From the NCBI GenBank assembly GCA_017304275.1, contig JAFKKW010000072.1, positions 1 to 5,634 on the forward strand: a stretch of DNA of 5,634 nucleotides. The letters are read 5' to 3'. This document shows, piece after piece, positions 1 through 4,705 of this stretch (positions are counted from its first letter, which is position 1; the number at the start of each line of letters is the position of its first letter). Both the position numbers and the translations under genes were made by a program. Origin of the DNA: Hyphomicrobiales bacterium (GTDB lineage Bacteria > Pseudomonadota > Alphaproteobacteria > Rhizobiales > Hyphomicrobiaceae). The notes beneath the pieces were generated by a model. That model saw nothing but the letters and a program-made list of their open reading frames with translations, searched no databases and was not told the origin of the DNA.

Positions 1-337
1 GCACGCCCGTCTGCTCCTGCTTCTCGGTCGTGTCGGCCTTCCAGCCGGAATCCGCGAGCGCCTGATCGGCGGCGGCAACCGCATAGATGATGAAGTCGTC
101 GACCTTGCGCTGCTCCTTGGGCTCCATCCAATCGTCAGGATTGAACTTGCCCTCGGAGGTATCGCCGCGCGGCACGAAATTGGCGATCTGGCAGGAGAGA
201 TCGGAGACCTCGAACTCCTCGATGCGCCGCGCCCCGCTCTTGCCGGCGAGCAGGTTGGACCAAGCGGTCTCGACCCCGCAGCCCACCGGCGAGACAAGAC
301 CAAGCCCAGTGATGACGACGCGGCGGAGGGATCTCAT
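1..337 (-). CDS. fabF: 3-oxoacyl-ACP synthase II (FabF), N-terminal part, cut by window edge
   Basis: FabF is the cytoplasmic condensing enzyme that elongates acyl-ACP with malonyl-ACP, releasing CO2. Only the first 112 residues are here; the catalytic Cys-His-His residues lie beyond the left edge. The start reads MRSLRRVVITGLGLVSPVG, the usual thiolase-fold opening of KAS II. It continues with the family-typical segment RRIEEFEVSDLSCQIANFVP and then a KVDDFIIYAVAAADQAL helix. The ATG at 335-337 puts the protein exactly at the family N-terminus. The ribosome binding site is weak (GGA about eight bases upstream). An in-frame TTG at 368-370 would add eleven residues with no family support. It is the fourth gene of the fabD-fabG-acpP-fabF cluster, 198 bases downstream of acpP. 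The identification is very secure from the N-terminus and the context. KAS I is unlikely next to acpP. Confidence 0.95.
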   Translation of the reverse strand, partial: MRSLRRVVITGLGLVSPVGCGVETAWSNLLAGKSGARRIEEFEVSDLSCQIANFVPRGDTSEGKFNPDDWMEPKEQRKVDDFIIYAVAAADQALADSGWKADTTEKQEQTGV

Positions 338-535
338 ATCGGTTCCATCGGTGATGAGGAGCCCCGCCAATGCCCTGGCTTGATCCGCCTTGAACCTGCG
401 GGTCCGTTTCCGGCTGGCCGGCGGACAGGCCACCAACACAGCTTCTGCTTACGAGGCAAGCCCGAACGGTACCTGCCCGACCTTCGGGACGCGCGCATGG
501 CGTCCCGATCCGCGGACCGTTCGAACCGTCCGACC
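338..535 (-). promoter_or_regulatory. structured acpP-fabF intercistronic spacer
   Basis: This 198-base spacer has no convincing gene, although overlapping open frames cross it. Read on the minus strand after acpP, it contains three possible helices. The first is a short hairpin with arms at 513-517 and 528-532, starting only four bases after the acpP stop codon. The second is a perfect 8-bp hairpin (CGGGACGC/GCGTCCCG, arms at 485-492 and 500-507, 7-base loop). The third is an 8-bp helix between 463-470 and 516-523 that would enclose the second and compete with the first. No T-tract follows, so an ordinary intrinsic terminator is not supported. ACP is usually made in large excess over FabF. 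I infer that the structure may stabilise the acpP 3' end or reduce read-through into fabF. Confidence 0.4.
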
Positions 536-778
536 TCAGGCCGCCGTGGCGTTCTTTTCGAGGAACTTCACAGCGTCGCCGACGGTCAGAATGTGCTCGG
601 CGGCGTCGTCCGGGATCTCGCACCCGAACTCCTCCTCGAACGCCATCACCAGCTCGACCGTATCCAGGCTGTCAGCGCCAAGATCGTCGATGAAGCTGGC
701 GTTCTCCGTGACCTTGTCGGCCTCGACGCCAAGATGCTCAACAACGATCTTCTTCACGCGCTCTGCGACATCGCTCAT
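536..778 (-). CDS. acpP: acyl carrier protein
   Basis: This is the small acidic cytoplasmic carrier that holds growing acyl chains as thioesters on a 4'-phosphopantetheine arm. The 80-residue protein is the normal length. The attachment serine is Ser37 in the GADSLDTVELVMAFEEEF stretch, which matches the universal DSL motif and the acidic recognition helix II. The C-terminal EIPDDAAEHILTVGDAVKFLEK is also typical. The start is decided by GAGGGA at 784-789, about five bases before the ATG, and by the family N-terminus MSDVAERVKKIV. A single cysteine, Cys53, follows helix II; I have no function for it. It lies between fabG and fabF but 372 bases from fabG, with a candidate promoter of its own. 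This suggests separate, strong expression. The call is very secure. Confidence 0.98.
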   Translation of the reverse strand: MSDVAERVKKIVVEHLGVEADKVTENASFIDDLGADSLDTVELVMAFEEEFGCEIPDDAAEHILTVGDAVKFLEKNATAA

Positions 779-873
779 CGTCTTCCCTCGTGTCCCTGCT
801 ATCTTCTGCTTGCTTTTCGTCTTCTCGGGTCCCGTCGTTCACCGGGACGCTCTCGAGTTCCTTGGGTCGCGCT

Positions 874-902
874 CACATTTCCGCAAGCACTCTCAAAGTC
901 AA
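874..902 (-). promoter_or_regulatory. candidate acpP promoter
   Basis: On the minus strand TTGACT at 897-902 matches the alphaproteobacterial -35 consensus TTGAC. With a 17-base spacer the -10 position is AATGTG at 874-879, which is a poor match. Transcription would begin near 867, giving a leader of roughly 90 bases before acpP. The -35 match and the position between a possible fabG terminator and acpP support the call; the -10 box does not. Confidence 0.45.
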
Positions 903-1002
903 CATCCGGTCTCGTCCCAGGTGCTGGCGGCGGCCTCAAGGGCGTCTCCCGGACGACACGCGTGAGCGTTGATCGTTAGGGCTTTTCCCAGAGCGGCGCA
1001 GC

Positions 1003-1020
1003 AAAAAAACGAGGCTCGTT
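1003..1020 (-). terminator. possible intrinsic terminator after fabG
   Basis: On the minus strand this reads AACGA, loop GCC, TCGTT, followed directly by further Ts, making seven Ts in all. The stem is only 5 bp with two G-C pairs, so it is weak for a high-GC genome, and it lies about 130 bases past the fabG stop codon. The tract of seven is the clearest T-run seen on the minus strand in this region, and it sits just upstream of the acpP promoter candidate, which favours a role in separating the units. Confidence 0.4.
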
Positions 1021-1053
1021 AACACATCTCCCTAGGCTTGGCCAGCGCCGCAT

Positions 1054-1069
1054 CCCCTCTTGAGAGGGG
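1054..1069 (-). other. GC-rich hairpin in the fabG 3' region
   Basis: CCCCTC at 1054-1059 pairs with GAGGGG at 1064-1069 around a four-base loop (TTGA on the plus strand, TCAA on the minus strand). The stem is perfect, with six pairs of which five are G-C. No T-tract follows on either strand. It lies about 80 bases after the fabG stop codon and could protect the 3' end of the fabD-fabG transcript or help rho-dependent termination; both roles are inferences. Confidence 0.4.
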
Positions 1070-1150
1070 GCGACACATTGCCCTCGGTCCCCGGTTCGCT
1101 AGAGCACAGCGGCACTTAACCAAATCCGGCTCCGGCGCAGAGCGGGGTCC

Positions 1151-1894
1151 TTACACCATGGCCATGCCGCCGTTCACGTGCAGCGTCTGCCCGGTCATGT
1201 ATCCGGCCTCGGTGCTCGCGAGATAAACCGCCGCCGCAGCAATGTCGTCGGGCGTACCGAAGCGCTGGGCCGGAATATGCTGTGAGATCTCGGCCTTCTG
1301 CTTGTCGTTCAGGGCATCGGTCATGGCGGTCGCGATGAAGCCCGGGGCGATGCTGTTGGCGGTAATGCCGCGGTTGGCGACCTCGCGGGCGAGCGACTTG
1401 GTCATGCCGATCATGCCGGCCTTGGAGGCGGCATAGTTGCCCTGGCCTGGATTGCCGATGATGCCCGACACCGACGAAATGTTGATGATGCGGCCGTAGC
1501 CGGTCTTCGAGCGCAGCATGTGGCGCGCGGCGGCACGCGACAGCATGAACGTAGACGTGAGGTTGACGGCGATGACGTCGTCCCACTGCTCGTCCTTCAT
1601 CACCATGAACAGGTTGTCCTTGGTGAGGCCCGCGTTGTTGACGAGGATGTCGAGGCGACCGAGCTTGGCGACGGCCTCGTCGATCAGCTTGGCGACGGCG
1701 GCTTTGTCCGCGAGATCGCAAGGCACGACATGGACGCGCTCGCCGAGCTCCTTGGCCAACGCCTCGAGCTTGGCGACCTGGCGCCCGGAGACGGCGACCT
1801 CGGCGCCGGCCTTGTGGAAGGCGCGCGCGATGCCCTCGCCGATGCCGCCGGTCGCTCCGGTGATCAGCGCCTTCTTGCCGGTCAAATCGAACAT
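1151..1894 (-). CDS. fabG: 3-oxoacyl-ACP reductase FabG
   Basis: FabG is the NADPH-dependent reductase that converts 3-ketoacyl-ACP to 3-hydroxyacyl-ACP in the cytoplasm, in the first reductive step of each elongation cycle. The 247-residue protein has the full short-chain dehydrogenase signature. The cofactor loop TGATGGIG is at residues 12-19, NNAG at 86-89, and the catalytic set is Asn111, Ser141, Tyr154 and Lys158 (YAASK). The PGFIATAMT segment follows at 184-192. Length agrees with the family (about 244-248). The ATG at 1892-1894 gives the usual MFDLTGKKALITGATGG start and has AAAGGA about eleven bases upstream. A TTG at 1916-1918 would add eight residues without a ribosome binding site, so I rejected it. 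It lies 42 bases after fabD and is probably cotranscribed with it. Position beside fabD and acpP separates it from the many other SDR enzymes. Confidence 0.97.
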   Translation of the reverse strand: MFDLTGKKALITGATGGIGEGIARAFHKAGAEVAVSGRQVAKLEALAKELGERVHVVPCDLADKAAVAKLIDEAVAKLGRLDILVNNAGLTKDNLFMVMKDEQWDDVIAVNLTSTFMLSRAAARHMLRSKTGYGRIINISSVSGIIGNPGQGNYAASKAGMIGMTKSLAREVANRGITANSIAPGFIATAMTDALNDKQKAEISQHIPAQRFGTPDDIAAAAVYLASTEAGYMTGQTLHVNGGMAMV

Positions 1895-1936
1895 CTTGTC
1901 ATGATCCTTTTCAGCCAATGGGTGAGCGGCGGATGA

Positions 1937-2881
1937 TCAGCCGAGCTTCGGCAGCGCGGCCTCGATGTCGGCGGGTGTGCCGATGCTCGAGGCTTCGAGC
2001 GACTTCTCGATACGCTTGGCGAGGCCCGCCAGGACCTTTCCGGAACCGATCTCGAAGACCTCCGTGATGCCATTGGCGGCCAAGAATCCCACGCACTCGC
2101 GCCAGCGTACGGTGCCGGTGACCTGCTCGACCAGAAGGCGGCGGATCTCGCCCGGATCGCTCACGGCGCCGGCGACGACGTTGGCGACGACGGGCACCAC
2201 GGGCGTGTTGATCGTCACCTTCGAGAGCGCATCCGCCATGGCGTCGGCGGCGGGCTGCATCAGCGCGCAATGGAACGGCGCGGAGACGGGGAGCGGCACG
2301 GCGCGGCGCACGCCGTGCGCTTTGCCGATCTCGGCCACGCGATCGATGGCGGCCTTGGACCCCGACAGCACGACCTGCGTCGGCTCATTGTCGTTGGCGA
2401 CCTGACAGACGTCGCCTTGCGCGGCCTCCGTGGCAACCTTCTCCGCCACGTCGACGCCGACGCCGAGCAGCGCGACCATGGCACCCTGACCGACCGGCAC
2501 CGCCTTCTGCATTGCCTGGCCGCGCAGCTTCAGGAGGCGCGCGGTGTCGGTGAGCGAGAACGCGCCTGCCGCGGCGAGCGCGGAATATTCGCCCAGCGAA
2601 TGGCCGGCGACGTACTTCACAGTATCGGCGAGCTTAATGCCGCGCTCGCGCTCGAGCACGCGGATCACGGCCATCGACACCGCCATCAGCGCCGGCTGCG
2701 CGTTCTCGGTCAGCGTCAGCGTCTCCTTGGGGCCTTCCCACATTATGGTGGAGAGCTTCTGGCCCAGCGCGTCGTCGACCTCGTCGAAGACCTCGCGGGC
2801 GGCGGTGAACGTCTCGGCCAGCTCGCGGCCCATGCCGACGTCCTGGCTACCTTGTCCGGGAAATATGAATGCGCGTGCCAA
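1937..2881 (-). CDS. fabD: malonyl-CoA:ACP S-malonyltransferase FabD
   Basis: FabD moves malonyl groups from CoA to AcpP, supplying the extender for fatty acid synthesis in the cytoplasm. The 314-residue protein has the family motifs in order: FPGQGSQ at residues 7-13, the nucleophile Ser95 in GHSLGE (93-98), Arg119 which binds the malonyl carboxylate, His203 in SAPFHCALM completing the catalytic pair, and Gln252. Length matches E. coli FabD (about 309). The start is a TTG at 2879-2881, giving MARAFIFPGQGSQ. It is chosen because AGAGGA at 2887-2892 sits five bases upstream and because FabD proteins begin this way. The reading frame stays open for another 255 bases upstream, but that translation is not FabD-like. 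It heads the minus-strand cluster, with fabG 42 bases downstream. No key residue is missing. Confidence 0.97.
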   Translation of the reverse strand: MARAFIFPGQGSQDVGMGRELAETFTAAREVFDEVDDALGQKLSTIMWEGPKETLTLTENAQPALMAVSMAVIRVLERERGIKLADTVKYVAGHSLGEYSALAAAGAFSLTDTARLLKLRGQAMQKAVPVGQGAMVALLGVGVDVAEKVATEAAQGDVCQVANDNEPTQVVLSGSKAAIDRVAEIGKAHGVRRAVPLPVSAPFHCALMQPAADAMADALSKVTINTPVVPVVANVVAGAVSDPGEIRRLLVEQVTGTVRWRECVGFLAANGITEVFEIGSGKVLAGLAKRIEKSLEASSIGTPADIEAALPKLG

Positions 2882-2957
2882 GGTCGTCCTCTTTGGATTA
2901 ATCTTCTTGATCCGTGATGGCGTCCGGCTGCCCGGAGACGTGCGATCATCCGGGCGC

Positions 2958-2986
2958 TTTCGACATGGCCGCCGCGAGCTTGTCAA
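2958..2986 (-). promoter_or_regulatory. candidate fabD promoter
   Basis: On the minus strand a perfect TTGACA lies at 2981-2986. With a 17-base spacer the -10 hexamer would be TCGAAA at 2958-2963, a weak match. Transcription would start near 2950, giving a leader of about 70 bases before the fabD TTG. The position in the divergent gap fits. The perfect -35 is the main support. Confidence 0.45.
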
Positions 2987-3007
2987 GAGCCGTGGGAACA
3001 GCCGGCC

Positions 3008-3036
3008 TTTTTCAAATGTGCTTTGTTCCATAGAAT
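3008..3036 (+). promoter_or_regulatory. candidate promoter for the two small plus-strand genes
   Basis: TAGAAT at 3031-3036 differs from the TATAAT consensus at one base. Upstream at 3008-3014 there is only a T-rich TTTTTCA in the -35 position, a poor match to TTGACA. The predicted start is near 3043, about 40 bases before the ATG at 3082. It lies in the divergent gap between fabD and the small genes. Confidence 0.4.
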
Positions 3037-3081
3037 TCGCGCTCGTCTCGAAGCTTATCGCTTGCTCAGGAGGTTCCTGCC

Positions 3082-3294
3082 ATGACTGGTCCCGTTTCCA
3101 CTCGCCCGCCGTTCGCCACGCCCGCCGATGAGGCACGCCGCGGGCTCGTCCATCATGCGATCGTCTTCGGTGTGGTCGTGTTTCTGCTCGCCCTTCTCAA
3201 CGTTTACGTCGGCAAGCCCTATTGGGTGGAATGGGTCTTCCTGGGCTGGGGCGCAGGTCTTGCGCTTCATGCCTGGCTTGCGCTGAGGCGCTGA
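3082..3294 (+). CDS. 2TM domain-like small membrane protein
   Basis: This is a 70-residue protein with two predicted membrane helices at about residues 22-43 and 50-68. It has a short hydrophilic N-terminus with RR at 19-20 before the first helix. The pattern of His24/His25 at the start of helix one, Asn40 at its end, an aromatic turn with Trp48 and Trp51, then GWG (55-57) and His63 resembles the 2TM domain family of unknown function. That resemblance is judged by eye. The start is very well supported by a perfect AGGAGG at 3068-3073, eight bases before the ATG. It is probably cotranscribed with the 96-residue gene 31 bases downstream. Both termini probably face the cytoplasm, an inference from the positive charges at each end. 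Function is unknown; nothing ties it to fatty acid synthesis apart from its position. Confidence 0.8.
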   Translation: MTGPVSTRPPFATPADEARRGLVHHAIVFGVVVFLLALLNVYVGKPYWVEWVFLGWGAGLALHAWLALRR

Positions 3295-3325
3295 GCGGGA
3301 CCGCGCCGTCGTGCGGGGGAGACGG

Positions 3326-3616
3326 ATGGTCTGGATTGTCGTCGCTACGGCCGTCGCGATCGCGGCCTATATCGCCGCGTGGCAGTGGGACCTGCTGCCA
3401 CGCGAGGTGATCGCGGCCGGCACGGTCACGACGAGCGACGGCAAGGTTCTGAAAACCCGTCAGTTTTATCGCTCGTCGCGGCGCGACACGCATAAATCGC
3501 CGGCGCCGGGCCGGGTCGTGAAAGAGGCCGTGTGGGAGGTTCAGCTTCCGAGCGGGCGCTGGATCGACTGCGACGGGGACGACTGCAAGGCGGCTGCCGA
3601 GCGGGCGATGAACTGA
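3326..3616 (+). CDS. hypothetical membrane-anchored or exported protein
   Basis: I do not recognise this 96-residue protein. A hydrophobic segment at residues 2-19 looks like a signal anchor or uncleaved signal peptide; there is no clear cleavage site and no lipobox. The remainder is hydrophilic, with VTTSDGKVLKTRQFYRSS, then a basic stretch, then VWEVQLPSGRWIDCDGDDCK. Cys82 and Cys87 flank an acidic turn (CDGDDC) near the C-terminus. In the periplasm these could form a disulfide or bind a metal, which is an inference. The ATG at 3326 is chosen because GGGGGA at 3315-3320 lies five bases upstream; an in-frame GTG at 3311 would place that site inside the gene. It follows the 2TM-like gene by 31 bases, so an operon is likely. 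The coding call is good; the function is unknown. Confidence 0.75.
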   Translation: MVWIVVATAVAIAAYIAAWQWDLLPREVIAAGTVTTSDGKVLKTRQFYRSSRRDTHKSPAPGRVVKEAVWEVQLPSGRWIDCDGDDCKAAAERAMN

Positions 3617-3645
3617 CGGCCGGCCTGCGTTAACCGTCTTCCCCC

Positions 3646-3673
3646 TTGCCGGCGGGCGGAAAACCCGTATAAG
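3646..3673 (+). promoter_or_regulatory. probable rpsF operon promoter
   Basis: TTGCCG at 3646-3651 and TATAAG at 3668-3673 are separated by 16 bases. Both are good matches to a housekeeping sigma factor promoter, and this is the best -35/-10 pair in the window. Transcription would start near 3680, leaving a leader of about 210 bases before rpsF. It begins 29 bases after the preceding stop codon, so the ribosomal genes need not depend on read-through from the small genes. Confidence 0.6.
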
Positions 3674-3679
3674 TCGCGC

Positions 3680-3891
3680 CGTCACGCACTTCGGTTGGAG
3701 GCTGAACGGGGCCGCGGAGCTGATATTCCAGCTCGGCGGCAAGGTGTTTTGGGGTTTTCTCCCTCGCGCATCTGTCCCCCGGTGTCTCCGCTCTTTGGGT
3801 GCCTTTGGGCCTTCCGGGCCCATAAGGGGCTTTGCGCCGAAGGATGACCCGCCAGCCTGAGCTTGCGGACACACAAACGGAAAGGTCCCAC
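3680..3891 (+). promoter_or_regulatory. structured leader of rpsF, possible S6:S18 autoregulatory site
   Basis: This untranslated stretch of about 210 bases contains two stable hairpins. The first (3711-3740) has 5 bp, one G-G mismatch and 6 bp around loop ATATTC, then a T-rich tract (3746-3759), and could act as an attenuator. The second (3801-3830) has TGGGCC/GGCCCA around loop TTCCG, extended by further pairs with one bulged T at 3823. S6:S18 complexes are known to bind a hairpin motif with a conserved CCG in their own mRNA in many bacteria; the CCG in this loop is suggestive, but the match to that motif was not tested. The rpsF ribosome binding site GGAAAGG (3879-3885) lies about 50 bases downstream. 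Confidence 0.45.
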
Positions 3892-4473
3892 ATGCCCCTT
3901 TACGAGCATGTCTTCCTGGCGCGCCAGGACGTCTCGCAACAGCAGGTCGAGACGCTTACGAAGGAATTCACCGACGTCATCACCGAAGGCGGTGGCAAGG
4001 TCACCAAGACCGAATACTGGGGCCTCAAGGGTCTCGCCTACAAGATCAAGAAGAGCCGCAAGGCGCACTACTCGCTGCTCAACATCGAGGCGCCGTCGGC
4101 GGCGATCGCCGAGATGGAGCGCCGGATGGGTCTTTCGACCGACATCCTGCGCTTCCTGACGCTGCGCGTCGACGAGCTCGAGACCGAGCCGTCGGTCATG
4201 ATGCGCAAGCAGGATCGCGACGAGCGCGGCGGTGATCGCGGCGGCTTCCGCGGTGGCGATTGTGGCGGCTTCCGTGGCGGCGACCGCGGCGGGTTCCGCG
4301 GCGGCTTCGGTGGCGGCGGCGGCGGCGAAGGCGGCTCCACGTTCCGGTCGCGTCCTCCCCGCGAGGGCGGTGATTCGCGCCCGCCGCGCGACGGCGACCG
4401 CGGCCCGCGTCCGCCGCGTCCCGCGTTCAGAGACAACAAGCCGGATGGCGGCAACACGGGCTCGGAGGGCTAA
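3892..4473 (+). CDS. rpsF: ribosomal protein S6 with long RGG-rich tail
   Basis: S6 is a protein of the 30S platform that pairs with S18 and binds the central domain of 16S rRNA. Residues 1 to about 100 form the ferredoxin-like S6 fold: MPLYEHVFLARQD at the start, the GLKGLAYKIKK strand region (44-54), HYSLLNIEAPS (59-69), and a C-terminal TDILRFLTLRVDELE (83-97). The total of 193 residues is well above the roughly 95-135 residues of S6 in many bacteria. The extra 90 residues are rich in Gly, Arg, Asp and Pro. They include three copies of an octapeptide GGD[R/C]GGFR (113-136), a poly-Gly stretch, and a PPR-rich end. The ATG at 3892 has GGAAAGG six bases upstream and gives the family N-terminus; an in-frame TTG at 3832 adds 20 residues without support. 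rpsR follows three bases after the stop codon. Confidence 0.96.
   Translation: MPLYEHVFLARQDVSQQQVETLTKEFTDVITEGGGKVTKTEYWGLKGLAYKIKKSRKAHYSLLNIEAPSAAIAEMERRMGLSTDILRFLTLRVDELETEPSVMMRKQDRDERGGDRGGFRGGDCGGFRGGDRGGFRGGFGGGGGGEGGSTFRSRPPREGGDSRPPRDGDRGPRPPRPAFRDNKPDGGNTGSEG
4228..4299 (+). repeat. three tandem 24-base units within rpsF
   Basis: Three imperfect 24-base units start at 4228, 4252 and 4276. They encode GGDRGGFR, GGDCGGFR and GGDRGGFR. Most differences between units are silent third-position changes. The exception is CGC to TGT in unit two, which changes Arg to Cys. A degenerate fourth unit (GGFGGGGG) follows. Such repeats are prone to copy-number change, so tail length may vary between strains. 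Confidence 0.8.
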
Positions 4474-4476
4474 ATC

Positions 4477-4614
4477 ATGGCTGAGATTCAAGAGATCGCC
4501 GCCCGCCGGCCGTTCCATCGCCGCCGCAAGACCTGCCCATTCTCGGGCGATCAGGCGCCGAAAATCGATTACAAGGACGTGCGCACGCTCGGCCGTTACA
4601 TCTTGCTGAAGTAA
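4477..4614 (+). pseudogene. rpsR: ribosomal protein S18, C-terminal half missing
   Basis: S18 joins S6 on the 30S platform. This frame gives 45 residues, while full-length S18 has about 75-82. Residues 1-42 are entirely normal for the alphaproteobacterial protein: AARRPFHRRRKTCPFSG at 8-24, IDYKDV at 30-35 and LGRYI at 38-42. In the family the sequence then runs ISERGKIVPSRI and on to an Arg/Lys-rich helix ending LLPYV. Here LGRYI is followed by only LLK and a TAA stop. None of the missing part is found in any forward frame up to the next gene, so a simple frameshift or stop mutation does not explain it. The LLK ending resembles normal S18 C-termini, so an in-frame internal deletion of about 35 codons is the likeliest reading. 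The start is secure: it follows rpsF by three bases. Whether it is functional is doubtful; a sequence or assembly error is possible. Confidence 0.85.
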
Positions 4615-4705
4615 GTCAGGCCTGGGTTTCTTCACTTTGGTTGGATGAGCGGGGCCAGGATCTGGCTCGCTCACCCTAACCGCATCGGATGCGGGACAGC
4701 TACGC

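Larger units (their letters stand above)
779..1150 (-). other. fabG-acpP intergenic region
   Basis: This stretch of 372 bases has no convincing gene on either strand; the frames crossing it show no family resemblance and no ribosome binding site. Read on the minus strand it holds, in order, a 6-bp GC hairpin, a short hairpin followed by a run of seven Ts, a TTGACT box for acpP, and the acpP ribosome binding site. These are listed separately. Its length is unusual for adjacent genes on one strand, and it supports separate transcription of acpP. Confidence 0.6.

Noticed and set aside
135..623. Minus-strand open frame (162 codons) spanning the acpP-fabF spacer
   Set aside because: It overlaps the ends of both acpP and fabF in another frame and is Arg-rich without recognisable domains.
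2270..2917. Plus-strand open frames opposite fabD
   Set aside because: They are antisense to fabD, which has all its catalytic motifs intact. They have no family resemblance or good ribosome binding site.
2882..3136. N-terminal extension of fabD by 84 codons in the same frame
   Set aside because: The translation has no FabD resemblance, it overlaps the start of the divergent small gene, and a strong ribosome binding site sits right at the TTG at 2881.
3832..3891. Earlier TTG start for rpsF adding 20 residues
   Set aside because: S6 proteins begin at MPLYEHV, and the ATG at 3892 has its own ribosome binding site. The extra stretch includes part of the leader hairpin region.
4228..4330. CRISPR-like or mobile repeat in the GC-rich repeated stretch
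   Set aside because: The repeats are directly adjacent 24-base units in frame with S6, with no spacers and mostly silent differences. They are coding repeats of the Gly/Arg tail.
4600..4680. Frameshift or premature stop as the explanation for short rpsR
   Set aside because: The other two forward frames downstream do not encode the missing S18 residues. One stops within three codons and the other gives an unrelated peptide.
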